64,000 bases of DNA, from NCBI RefSeq assembly GCF_005938385.1, contig NZ_VCRA01000026.1, positions 41,182-105,181 of the forward strand, given 5' to 3'. The DNA is from Paenibacillus mesophilus. Its GTDB lineage: Bacteria > Bacillota > Bacilli > Paenibacillales > NBRC-103111. Positions 44,413 to 52,735 of the stretch are shown piece by piece (the stretch's first letter is position 1; the number at the start of each line of letters is the position of its first letter). The notes under the pieces were generated by a model. That model saw only the letters and a program-made list of their open reading frames with translations, was not told the origin of the DNA and ran no database searches. A program made the translations under genes and the position numbers.

Positions 44413-45486
44413 CTATACAAGCAAATCGCATAACGTTCCGGCAATGTAGCGATATCCATCCGCATCGTAATAGTAGTACGTCACTAGCACTGTGCGGTCA
44501 TCCAACTGAATGGAACTCGTGTAACCGATGTCTCTCCCGCCCGCACCTTCCCGCAGCACAATTTCCACCGAATCGTCCCAGCGCTCACATTCAGGATCGA
44601 GAAGAGCTGCGCGGATTCCATATGGCTCATACCGATGACCATATGTCAGCAGTATGCGTCCGTCCTTCAACGGCAAGCCGTGAAATGGACTCGGCGAGTA
44701 AAAAGGACGTGCCGCCGGACGGCTCCAGGTAACCCCATCATCAATAGACTCCGACGTATAAAGCGGACAGCGGTTCGCTTCCGGCCGGCTTCCTTGCAGA
44801 CGCGTCCGCATCAAGGCGACCAGCTTGCCCGACGGCGTGCGGTACAAAAGCGGTTCCTGAAAGTCGCAACCATCCGTGGAGCGGATCGTACCTTGAATCG
44901 TCCACGTATGGCCGGAATCTCCCGTTCGCGCGATCAAAACCTCAAACCCGTCCGAACCAAGCCGGTACATCGGAATTAACAGCCCCCCGTCCTTCGACTG
45001 AACGCCCGTTCCCCGAATCGCAACGTCAGGAATCGAAATCGGGACAGGCTGGTCCCACGTTTTGCCGCCATCGTTCGAACGAATTGTGTACGCCCCTGCT
45101 TTGCGCGCCCGCCAATGCTCATATACGGGACGATCGCGGGGCTGAGCAGGCAAATCTCCCGCCTCAAACACTTTCCACATGAAAAATGTGCCCACAATAC
45201 TGCCGTCATTCAACACATTTAAACAAGGGTCCTGCACTCCATAATAGAAATGATCAAATAGCACCTCTGCTTCCGCACTCCAATTGCGACCATCCGTAGA
45301 TGAAATCGTAACTGCCTTTGACGAAGGATCAATATGATCGTATTTTCCGTATGCCACTCGTCGATCCGGCGCTTGGCGGAAACCAATCAAGTAACCGCCG
45401 TCGTTTTTTTGGATAGCACTCGGGAACGTATTGTACTGACTATCTTTGTACAAAATTAAATGCTCCCGCGGTATAAGTCCTTTCAC
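44413..45486 (-). CDS. Sialidase-superfamily beta-propeller protein (BNR/Asp-box)
   Basis: About 357 residues with Asp-boxes TISSTDGRNWSAEA, YTIRSNDGGKTWDQP, IARTGDSGHTWTIQ and SESIDDGVTWSRP, and an arginine-rich N-terminal strand (GFRQAPDRR). It is the third propeller enzyme of this kind here and has no signal peptide. Start is GTG at 45486 with AAGGAGG eight bases upstream; the frame continues to 45555 but that part overlaps a cre-like site. It heads the unit propeller enzyme - binding protein - DUF4838 protein. Confidence 0.78.
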   Translation of the reverse strand: MKGLIPREHLILYKDSQYNTFPSAIQKNDGGYLIGFRQAPDRRVAYGKYDHIDPSSKAVTISSTDGRNWSAEAEVLFDHFYYGVQDPCLNVLNDGSIVGTFFMWKVFEAGDLPAQPRDRPVYEHWRARKAGAYTIRSNDGGKTWDQPVPISIPDVAIRGTGVQSKDGGLLIPMYRLGSDGFEVLIARTGDSGHTWTIQGTIRSTDGCDFQEPLLYRTPSGKLVALMRTRLQGSRPEANRCPLYTSESIDDGVTWSRPAARPFYSPSPFHGLPLKDGRILLTYGHRYEPYGIRAALLDPECERWDDSVEIVLREGAGGRDIGYTSSIQLDDRTVLVTYYYYDADGYRYIAGTLCDLLV

Positions 45487-45539
45487 AGCGTGTACCTCCT
45501 TAGAACTTGCTTGATTTTCATCGTCATTTGTCTCAGCAC

Positions 45540-45555
45540 GTGTTAACGCTTCCAT
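45540..45555 (-). promoter_or_regulatory. cre-like site upstream of the sialidase-like gene
   Basis: Minus strand ATGGAAGCGTTAACAC fits the cre consensus except the final base. It lies 54 bp before the GTG start. Confidence 0.5.
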
Positions 45556-45662
45556 TCATGTGCTTAAATGCTGAAAAACTCATCATGCCGGTAGGTTTCC
45601 ACTTCCAATCTACCGTCTTCCTAGGTCTTCTTTCACCTATTGTTCTACCCCCCCACTTCTCG

Positions 45663-45773
45663 ATTTTCTCGCATTACGAGAAAATGTCTCGTTAAAATCT
45701 CAAAAATATAGACTTTGCTGTTCAATGATCAAAGTCCAATTAGGTATTTCTCTTATTGCGAGACATTATCTCG
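45663..45773. promoter_or_regulatory. Pair of TCTCG/CGAGA palindromes with a CATTA spacer
   Basis: At 45663-45685 ATTTTCTCG and CGAGAAAAT flank CATTA. At 45759-45773 CGAGA and TCTCG flank the same CATTA in the opposite arm order. A further GTCTCG half-site lies between. They occupy the space between the minus-strand glycan operon and a decayed AraC gene and look like binding sites of an unidentified regulator. Confidence 0.5.
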
Positions 45774-45824
45774 TTATATATAATTATATAAGGAACTTCA
45801 TATGGCAGTCAAGAAATAGATTCA

Positions 45825-46135
45825 CTGTGGCAAAAGCCTACATCGACGACCATATCGACGAAGATATTTCGCCGGCCCGTCTGTCCGCAACGGCTGGCTT
45901 GCCGACCCATTACGTATCCAAGCAGTTCATGGAGCTGCACGTTTCCTTCGTCGATTTTTTACAGACGCCCGTATGGACAAAGGGTGCTATAATCGTGGTT
46001 TGCCGCAGTTATCCGCTCGGCCGGCCTCGAGTTGCCAAGCTCGCACATATGCAGCCGTGCTGCTGCACATGACGATCACGAAGGCCGCCGATTATGTATC
46101 CCTATTACGCTTCTGCCGCAGACACTTAGATGGAT
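45825..46135 (+). pseudogene. Decayed AraC-type regulator (C-terminal DNA-binding part)
   Basis: FTVAKAYIDDHIDEDISPARLSATAGLPTHYVSKQF is the first AraC helix-turn-helix. After VSFVDFLQ the frame breaks. Pieces of the second motif (LHMTITKAADYVS, RFCRRHLDG) appear in other frames up to 46135. The sensor domain is missing. Its place, divergent from the propeller/binding-protein/DUF4838 operon, suggests it was that operon's regulator. Confidence 0.65.
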
Positions 46136-46137
46136 TA

Positions 46138-48132
46138 TTATTCTGCTCCGTATTGAATGAGCAATTGAACGATGGATTCATGCTTCCACGTCTTCGCGAT
46201 CATTAGCATCGATTTTCCATCAGAAACGCCATTGGGATCTGCTTTATGATCGAGCAAAAACTGAACGAGTTTGATGTCTCCTCTTGCTACTACCTGTCCT
46301 AAAGCCTCGGCATCGGGTTTCGCTCCGTGAAGCACAAAGTAACGCGTTAAATCATAGTCTGTCTTCCTTGGTATCGTTGTCCAATGTAAGGGAGTAAATG
46401 TTGTGCTGGCAAATTTAACGGGATGATTTAAATTTACCTTTCCGCCTTCAACCAAGTATCGGCAGATGTCTATGTATCCCTTGCTGATAGCCTCTAGCAA
46501 AACTTCACCCTTTGTATCATCCGAGTACTCGTTAATTTCCAATAAATGTTTGACTTTGTCCAAATTGTTTTGTAATACGGCGGTTTTTAACTGTTGGATT
46601 CGTTCTTTTTCAAAAATCCGTTCCTGGATCATTTGTTTGTACTCCGCGTCAAAGATCGACACCGTCTGGGTATTGTCGTTCCTTTCAACCTCCATACCAA
46701 AGGATTCCGCAAAAACTGTCAGCGGCACATATATCGTATCGTTCATGATGGCAGGCGGCGTATCCAAAAGAACCGAGGAACCATTTAAGTATGCTTCGGT
46801 GCTCCCGAGCTTGAACACGATAACCGACAGATCTTTATATAGGTTTACGGTAAAAGTAGCGGGTTCCCATTCTATTCGGGCGTCGACCCACAATACAGAT
46901 AGGGCATTGACCGGCACCATAATCGTTTCATGTTGGATTACCGGTTGATGTCCGAAATCTACAATTACCCCATTTACCTTAACTCCAATAAAATCACCTG
47001 GAGCAGGGGGTTCCTCGGCAGACGAGCTTGGTATCCATACCGGCTCCAAACGATTCCATTTGGTTCCGTCACCGACAGGCCCGGCCCCCCATGACCACAG
47101 TGTACCATCTTCTCTGACAGCCATCGCTTTCCAACCGTCTCCGCTTGCAGCAATCTTGACTATATGAGTTAAGCCTTTTACTTTAATCAAGTCTTCGCTG
47201 CCGCCGTATGTCCCGATTCCCAGCTCCCCGGCCATATTGCTGCCGCTTGTCCAAACCGTGCCGTCCTTTTTTAACAGAAGAGGTCCCCCAAAAGTTGCTT
47301 GTATATCAACTACATTGGATATACCCTTGATTACACGCGGCGGCGTAGAGTTCACTCTACCTTTAACAAGACCGGATTCCCATACAGATCCGTTACTTTG
47401 CAAGGCGTACACGTGGGAATTACTCAAAGCGACAGCAGTAATATCGCTTAGTCCTTCAATTTGAATACTGTCCTGATATTGTTCATCTATCGTCCATACG
47501 TTCCCATCATTTCCCAGTGCGACAAAGTCGCCCGAACCATTGCTTGCAACAGCGGTAACATTTTTAAAATTCAACTGGTAAGTTATAAAATTGCTGAAGG
47601 AATGATCAAGCTCCCCCCACCTCCAAAGGGTTCCGTCACTTTTTATAGCAAGATTTTTGGCTCCCCCTCCTAATCCGACAATTTGCGATAATGCATGGAC
47701 CTTACCGGGATAAGACCTGTTCCATCCATAGGGCTTGCTTTCTTGTTCTTGAATAAAGCTTGGATCGATCATTTTCTCAGGAATGTTCCCCCACGCCCAG
47801 ACCGTTCCATCCTTGTTAATAGCAGCGCCATACTTGGATCCGGCATGAATCCCGACAACATCCGTAAGTCCTTTTACTTGTACAGGAAAATAAGTATTAC
47901 CCGCTTCAAATCCTCTTTCCCCGTTTCCGAATTGACCTTGAAAGTTAGTGTCTCCCCACGCCCAGACCGTACCATCATTCTTAATACCTAAACTTAATTC
48001 ATTACTGACCGCGATATCCTTCCAGCCGACGGCACTTTGCTCAGCATCCGCAACGGGAATGTTAATCTGGATAAGCAATATTGCTACAATAGTAGATATG
48101 ACTCGATTCATCCACTTCAAGACGGGTTTCAC
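46138..48132 (-). CDS. Exported RCC1-repeat, copper-amine-oxidase-N and ankyrin protein
   Basis: About 664 residues with a rare domain order. After a signal peptide (MNRVISTIVAILLIQINIPVADAEQ) come about seven RCC1-type repeats (IKNDGTVWAWGDTNFQGQFGNG, LKKDGTVWTSGSNMAGELGIG), then a Cu_amine_oxidN1 domain (GVKVNGVIVDFGHQPVIQ, NDTIYVPLTVFAESFGM), then three or four ankyrin-like repeats (NNLDKVKHLLEINEY, GYIDICRYLVEGG, GDIKLVQFLLDHKADPNG). GTG 48132 is preferred for AGGAGG nine bases upstream; ATG 48171 is in frame. It is likely surface-associated and binding rather than catalytic. It looks more AT-rich than the sugar island. Confidence 0.82.
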   Translation of the reverse strand: MKPVLKWMNRVISTIVAILLIQINIPVADAEQSAVGWKDIAVSNELSLGIKNDGTVWAWGDTNFQGQFGNGERGFEAGNTYFPVQVKGLTDVVGIHAGSKYGAAINKDGTVWAWGNIPEKMIDPSFIQEQESKPYGWNRSYPGKVHALSQIVGLGGGAKNLAIKSDGTLWRWGELDHSFSNFITYQLNFKNVTAVASNGSGDFVALGNDGNVWTIDEQYQDSIQIEGLSDITAVALSNSHVYALQSNGSVWESGLVKGRVNSTPPRVIKGISNVVDIQATFGGPLLLKKDGTVWTSGSNMAGELGIGTYGGSEDLIKVKGLTHIVKIAASGDGWKAMAVREDGTLWSWGAGPVGDGTKWNRLEPVWIPSSSAEEPPAPGDFIGVKVNGVIVDFGHQPVIQHETIMVPVNALSVLWVDARIEWEPATFTVNLYKDLSVIVFKLGSTEAYLNGSSVLLDTPPAIMNDTIYVPLTVFAESFGMEVERNDNTQTVSIFDAEYKQMIQERIFEKERIQQLKTAVLQNNLDKVKHLLEINEYSDDTKGEVLLEAISKGYIDICRYLVEGGKVNLNHPVKFASTTFTPLHWTTIPRKTDYDLTRYFVLHGAKPDAEALGQVVARGDIKLVQFLLDHKADPNGVSDGKSMLMIAKTWKHESIVQLLIQYGAE

Positions 48133-48345
48133 CTTCCCACTTCCTCCTCTTGCTGTATTTTTTCGTGCCATTTCATTCAATAGGAATCGTATTACCTGAT
48201 ATTCCCATGACCAAAACCTTCTCTCGATTATACAATTTCCACAATCTTTCTTTCAATTATGCTATTCCGACTCCACTAAAAATTCCTGCATTTACACATT
48301 GTATAAGAAACCCCTCCGTTGTATGGTGGACAAGGGAGGGGTTCG

Positions 48346-48834
48346 ATGTTCAGAAAATTGATATTGATTTATAAATGGAGAAAATTAAGACTTCTCGTTT
48401 GGAAAAAAAGACTCGTCCATCAGCTGGATCTCATTTCTCTCCAAGTCCCCTCCACCCTATCATGCTCGCTTCATCTTTCATGGGGACCTTTTTATGGTGG
48501 CTCGGTACTAATGGATCGCAAAAACAAAAAAGCTAAGATTCTGATACAAATTCCTTATGACCGTTACGTTACATCGGATGAGCGACAAGTGATGGCCAAA
48601 TTTCATATTACTACAAGGGCGCTTCCCTACTTTATTTTTTTCCATGAGTGTTACCATCTTTTCGATGCTTTGTCTTATATGCGGGACAACGAAGAGAAGG
48701 ATCTGAACTCGTATCAAGCAGCACTCATCAAATCAGCTCAAAAGTCAACGGATTATCGAAAGCTTCAAATCGAACAATGTGCGGACGATTTTGCCTACCG
48801 ACAATACTTGAACCTATGCGAAAGGGCCGGTTAA
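48346..48834 (+). CDS. ImmA/IrrE-like zinc metallopeptidase (HExxH), short form
   Basis: 162 residues. FIFFHECYHLFDAL holds H100-E101-x-x-H104, and IEQCADDFAYRQYL supplies the downstream Glu (143) in the E-x-x-A-D-x-F-A pattern typical of ImmA/IrrE proteases. Classical partners are XRE repressors that the protease cleaves; none is adjacent. GGGAGGGG lies five bases before ATG 48346. It is divergent from the RCC1/ankyrin gene and its stop overlaps that of the convergent GMC gene by four bases. A regulatory protease role is inference. Confidence 0.65.
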   Translation: MFRKLILIYKWRKLRLLVWKKRLVHQLDLISLQVPSTLSCSLHLSWGPFYGGSVLMDRKNKKAKILIQIPYDRYVTSDERQVMAKFHITTRALPYFIFFHECYHLFDALSYMRDNEEKDLNSYQAALIKSAQKSTDYRKLQIEQCADDFAYRQYLNLCERAG

Positions 48835-50417
48835 ACCGACCCCGACAATTCCAGCATTTTCGCTTTTTCCTTAATATAATCCGCCGTTCTCAGTGCAAGT
48901 GACATAACTGTATTCGTTGGATTACCCGCACCCGAAGTGACAAAAATGCTCGCATCGCATATAAACAAATTGGGAATGTCATGGGTTTGTCCATATGAAT
49001 TAACGACGGAAGATGCGGGATCATTCCCCATCCGACATCCCCCCATCATATGCGCGGTATCCGGAATAACGTATTCGACTTTCCCGCCTGCCGCCTCGAG
49101 AATAGCGATCATATTGCTAACGGCATGGTCGATGAGTTTCCTGTCGTTATCGCTGTAGCTGAACGTCACTTTTGCACGCGGCAATCCGTATTCGTCTTTT
49201 TCGTCCGCAAGCGTTACCCGGTTCGCAAGGTTAGGCAGAACCTCTCCGACCAATGTGACTCTTCCGTAATAGTTATAATTCAGCAAAGTCTCTCTGAAAC
49301 GCTCTCCCCAAACGGGCCCTCCTTTCGCTTTCGATATTCCGTTTGCAAATTCGACCGGTCTCGCTCCATGCGAATGAAGGGTGTAACCGCGGACAAAGTC
49401 GTTACTCGGATCGGTTCGGTAAAAATCTTGCATCGTCGCCAATACGGGAGTGCCTTTATAAAGCCTGATTTCATCATTGAATTTGGCATATACGTCTTGG
49501 CTGCTGTGAACCATGATCGATTTTCCGACGAGGCCGCTGCTGTTGGCAAGTCCGTCCGGAAACTGGGAATTTGCAGAGTTGAGAAGCAGCCGCGGCGTTT
49601 CCACTACAAAGGCAGACACGATTACGATTTTCGCCTTCTGTTCATACATTCTTCCATCATGAACGAAGGCGACCCCTTTTGCTCTCCCGTCTTTGCCCAT
49701 TAATACTTCAGTTACCATACAATCGGCAAGCACATCAGCTCCGGCTTTGATCGCTTTCGGAATATGGGCGATGAGGGTGCTGAATTTGGCGTCGGGCATA
49801 CATCCTTGATTGCAAAACCCCCGATTAATGCAAGGCGGACGCCCTTCGAACGGTGCGGAAAGAATCGCAAGCGGAGCAACGGATGAACGGATACCCAGCT
49901 TCTCGCACCCATTCATAAACATATAAGCGTTCGGACTAAGGGGCTCTCTTTCCGGATAAGGATAGGGACCTCGGTAATTCCCCCAAGGAAAATGCTTCGG
50001 TCCGGAAACGGCAATTTCTTTCTCGTTTCTGGCATAGTACGGTTCTAAATCCGCATATTCGATCGGCCAATCGTCGGCAACGCCATCGATCGTCTTCGCT
50101 TTAAAATCCGCTTCGTGAAATCGTAAAAAGACAGCTGTAAAATGCACGGTTCCCCCGCCGATGCCCCGGCCGGAGTTGTTGTGCCCCATCGTTAACGGGT
50201 CGCTCCCGTCCACGATTCGGGTATCCTGCCACCCCAAATTTTTCATCGCAAGCTCGTCACTTGCAAAATCTTTTTGAGGATCGCGAAATGGTCCCGCGTC
50301 CAAAACGACCACACTCATTCCGGCTTCGCTCAATTCTTTGGCGAGCACGCCTCCCGCAGCCCCGGCCCCAACGATGACAACGTCCACTTCTTCGTTTGCA
50401 TATTTCCATTTCTTCAT
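48831..50417 (-). CDS. GMC oxidoreductase (gluconate 2-dehydrogenase flavoprotein-like)
   Basis: About 528 residues. VDVVIVGAGAAGGVLAKELSEAG is the FAD-binding Rossmann motif, GHNNSGRGIGGGTVHFTA and AHMMGGCRMGNDP are conserved in the gluconate/sorbitol dehydrogenase GMC branch, and GAGNPTNTVMSLALR closes the FAD site. ATG 50417 overlaps the upstream stop (ATGA). With the subunit 3-like and membrane genes upstream it forms a three-gene cassette common in Bacillota, probably a membrane-linked sugar or polyol dehydrogenase feeding the respiratory chain. The electron-accepting cytochrome is not in the window. Confidence 0.9.
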   Translation of the reverse strand: MKKWKYANEEVDVVIVGAGAAGGVLAKELSEAGMSVVVLDAGPFRDPQKDFASDELAMKNLGWQDTRIVDGSDPLTMGHNNSGRGIGGGTVHFTAVFLRFHEADFKAKTIDGVADDWPIEYADLEPYYARNEKEIAVSGPKHFPWGNYRGPYPYPEREPLSPNAYMFMNGCEKLGIRSSVAPLAILSAPFEGRPPCINRGFCNQGCMPDAKFSTLIAHIPKAIKAGADVLADCMVTEVLMGKDGRAKGVAFVHDGRMYEQKAKIVIVSAFVVETPRLLLNSANSQFPDGLANSSGLVGKSIMVHSSQDVYAKFNDEIRLYKGTPVLATMQDFYRTDPSNDFVRGYTLHSHGARPVEFANGISKAKGGPVWGERFRETLLNYNYYGRVTLVGEVLPNLANRVTLADEKDEYGLPRAKVTFSYSDNDRKLIDHAVSNMIAILEAAGGKVEYVIPDTAHMMGGCRMGNDPASSVVNSYGQTHDIPNLFICDASIFVTSGAGNPTNTVMSLALRTADYIKEKAKMLELSGSV

Positions 50418-51010
50418 TGTTCCGGTTGCGCCTCCCAAGGATCCAGTTGTCCGAGCTGTGTGCGTACATATCCTCGCGGATAAGCCGGACCTGCATATCC
50501 GATTTCGGACCATACTTTCGGATGCGAGCAGTACGCTTCGACCGTTAAATTCTGTAATTTCTTAAACAGCGCCTCTTGAGGAATGGCGGTCCACACTTCC
50601 TGCGGTTTGGCATTGGATTCACTTAGGTATTGTAAATACCGTTTTTGCTCGGCGATATCCAGGTTCAAGTAAGGAGTTCCATATTGCGATTGAGCCCCTT
50701 GTTCGATCGCCTTTAGCCCCCCTCGGACTAAAGCGGAGGCTTCAGGAACACCCGCTTTTCTCTGGCTCTCTCCCGGCGATTTGTGCAACGATTGATCGAT
50801 ATGTGCGACTACAAAATGGAGCACATCCGGGGTATCATCGTTAACCAAAAGCGAACTGATTCGTCTAACCATTTCCGCTTCTGTAGAGGTAAGAAATTTA
50901 AGACCTTCGTTCGTATTCAATCGAGAAGTAACGATCGTTTGAGTATGGTCATCCCATTCATCCTTCTCGTTCATGACATCGAATGACGGATAGTGGCTTT
51001 GATTTAACAT
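50414..51010 (-). CDS. Gluconate 2-dehydrogenase subunit 3 family protein
   Basis: 198 residues. FLTSTEAEMVRRISSLLVNDD near the N-terminus and FFKKLQNLTVEAYCSHPKVWSEIGYAGPAYPRGY near the C-terminus are typical of the small subunit that partners the GMC flavoprotein. Here no Tat signal is visible at the N-terminus, unlike many homologues. It is coupled to the downstream flavoprotein by an ATGA overlap and lies 4 bp after the membrane-protein gene. Confidence 0.85.
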   Translation of the reverse strand: MLNQSHYPSFDVMNEKDEWDDHTQTIVTSRLNTNEGLKFLTSTEAEMVRRISSLLVNDDTPDVLHFVVAHIDQSLHKSPGESQRKAGVPEASALVRGGLKAIEQGAQSQYGTPYLNLDIAEQKRYLQYLSESNAKPQEVWTAIPQEALFKKLQNLTVEAYCSHPKVWSEIGYAGPAYPRGYVRTQLGQLDPWEAQPEQ

Positions 51011-51014
51011 AGGA

Positions 51015-51413
51015 TCACCGCGCCTTCCAGTACATGGCGATCAGACCAAGTACGCTCAAAGCAGAGAACATTAAAGGAAGAGTGATCGGCGGTCCAATGA
51101 GAAAGTTGCGCAACGCCCATCCCCCGACCCTAACCCCTACACCCCGGAAGTGGAAGTAAAAGCCGATTAAGCCCGCTATAACGCCGAACCACATCAGCAC
51201 GAGAAACAGCGTGTGCAACCAAGAAGCGTTATACCAGGTCAACACGATACCCGCAATAAAAAAAATAGGAGCGGAAATGACGGGTACCCACATCGATTTA
51301 TGGTTAAAGTTTTGCCGATAATGAAACATCGTCACTTGAATGCCTATTACCAAAAACGCCAAACTGACGAACAAAATGAGTATTCGATCAATGGACCACA
51401 TAGACCAATTCAT
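51015..51413 (-). CDS. Four-helix membrane protein of the gluconate-dehydrogenase-like operon
   Basis: 132 residues with four hydrophobic segments (ILILFVSLAFLVIGI; VPVISAPIFFIAGIVLTW; LFLVLMWFGVIAGLIGFYF; LPLMFSALSVLGLIAMYW). First gene of the three-gene unit; AGAGGG precedes the ATG. It may anchor the dehydrogenase or pass electrons to quinone, but no heme-binding histidine pair is clear. The function is inferred from context. Confidence 0.75.
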   Translation of the reverse strand: MNWSMWSIDRILILFVSLAFLVIGIQVTMFHYRQNFNHKSMWVPVISAPIFFIAGIVLTWYNASWLHTLFLVLMWFGVIAGLIGFYFHFRGVGVRVGGWALRNFLIGPPITLPLMFSALSVLGLIAMYWKAR

Positions 51414-51544
51414 ATCGTGCCCTCTTTTCCATATGCAATATTAGTCGGTTCTAATTATTTCCTGTGCGATCTGAAACTATTCCAACACATGTAAGTGATT
51501 CTTGCAGCTATGGGGAGTATAGTGGATATTTTATCGAAACCTTC

Positions 51545-51635
51545 GCATTCGTGTTTTAGCGATAGCTTATACTTGGTAAAGAATGTCGGTTTTCGCTTTA
51601 ACGCTTTAGCGAACTTCTGAAACGATAAAAAATCC
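51545..51635. repeat. Interspersed repeat with CGCTTTAACGCTTTAGCG core (copy 2)
   Basis: ACTTGGTAAAGAATGTC and TTCGCTTTAACGCTTTAGCGAA match the copy at 17155-17246. It lies in the intergenic region downstream of a small zinc-ribbon ORF and upstream of the gluconate operon. Confidence 0.45.
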
Positions 51636-51658
51636 GCCAGCCGACTGCTCGCGGAAAA

Positions 51659-51871
51659 CTAAAACAACTTTTCAATTAGGTACTGTTCACCAAAACGTGG
51701 TTCAAGGGGATATCCATAACGTTTTGCGATAACGCTCCAGGCAATAGCTTTTCTTCCGGAAGTACCGCATAGCCTGGGGCACATCCCGTACTTCCCCATC
51801 CTGCCGTCTTTCGTCCATTCCTTTTTCGTGTACACGACCTCGCATACTGGACACCACAAATGCTCGAACAT
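51659..51871 (-). CDS. Small zinc-ribbon-like protein
   Basis: 70 residues beginning MFEHLWCPVCEVVYTKKEW. CPVC and, 27 residues on, CPRLC form a possible zinc ribbon; the rest is basic. GGGGGAG lies nine bases before the ATG, a strong signal. The frame is open further upstream but without a start signal. No family recognised; it may be a truncated zinc-ribbon protein. Confidence 0.5.
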   Translation of the reverse strand: MFEHLWCPVCEVVYTKKEWTKDGRMGKYGMCPRLCGTSGRKAIAWSVIAKRYGYPLEPRFGEQYLIEKLF

Positions 51872-52135
51872 AGGATAAGACTCCCCCGGTAAGTAGCCTA
51901 TTTGCCCCACTTGTAAAGAATACAATAATACATATAATCCACCTTGATCCAATAATACCATTATGGACCACCCCATTAAATAGCTGCCCGTTAGGTGAGC
52001 AAACGAAAAGGAGCTGCCGCGTTGGAGCTCCACCACTATCGTGCCCGTTCATTTGTCGTCATGGCACTTTCCGCTGCTATCTAGACAAAATCATATATCT
52101 ACCTGTTTAACTAACCCAGCTTCCTTCGGTATAGG

Positions 52136-52488
52136 TCACACCTTGTTCGACTCCCACTTCCCACTGCGGAAGCGAATGGCGAACAAGCTCGAACGAAACA
52201 CTTGATCAATTGCCAATGCAAGCCAAGCTCCGAATAAACCCCAATCGAAAACGAAGATGAACAGTCCCGTCCGACGGGCTGGTTGGTCAGAGCAACCGCT
52301 GCAACGGCATTGGGACTGACACGACTTACCATAATCATAGTAAGCATACCGATTAAGTTGAGCAAAACCATTTCCGTGAAAGCAGGCCAAGCGAGGTCCA
52401 CGATTCTTCTTCTGGTTTCCTTGCGATCCGAAGCTGACAATTCTGCCGGCGCGACCGGTTCCTTTGTCTTATATTGCAATTTCGCCAT
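52136..52488 (-). pseudogene. MATE family efflux transporter with internal deletion
   Basis: The start (GGGGGA seven bases before ATG 52488) and residues 1-72 (RRRIVDLAWPAFTEMVLLNLIGMLTMIMVSRVSPNAVAAVALTNQP) match MATE/NorM N-termini. The next segment, in a shifted frame, is WGLFGAWLALAIDQVFRSS then RFRSGKW, the C-terminal helix of the same family. About 350 central residues are missing, so the gene cannot work. Confidence 0.8.
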
Positions 52489-52547
52489 CACTTATTCCCC
52501 CGCTTTGTTAAAATATTCCTACCTGTATAACACCTGTCTTTTTATTT

Positions 52548-52640
52548 GAAAATCCATTTTATTGGTTTCGTTTTGAAGTTCATAGGGAGAGGCTCCGACT
52601 GTATTCTTGAACATGCTTCTTGGAAAAATACTTACCGAGA
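52548..52640 (-). pseudogene. C-terminal remnant of an AraC-type regulator
   Basis: The minus-strand frame SMFKNTVGASPYELQNETNK corresponds to the end of the second AraC helix-turn-helix (usual form FKKTVGxSPxEYR). Everything upstream is lost. It lies immediately upstream of the deleted MATE gene. Confidence 0.5.
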
Positions 52641-52735
52641 TATTAACAGAAAATATAGACTGTTTTATAAAAAAATCCATGGTAAACTCCAACTGAGATC
52701 AAATTTATCATGTAATGAGGAGATGATCGAGTATA

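Noticed and set aside
48346..48834. Toxin-antitoxin or phage-repressor switch built on the ImmA/IrrE-like protein
   Set aside because: There is no XRE repressor or small toxin gene next to it; the only neighbours are the RCC1/ankyrin and GMC genes.
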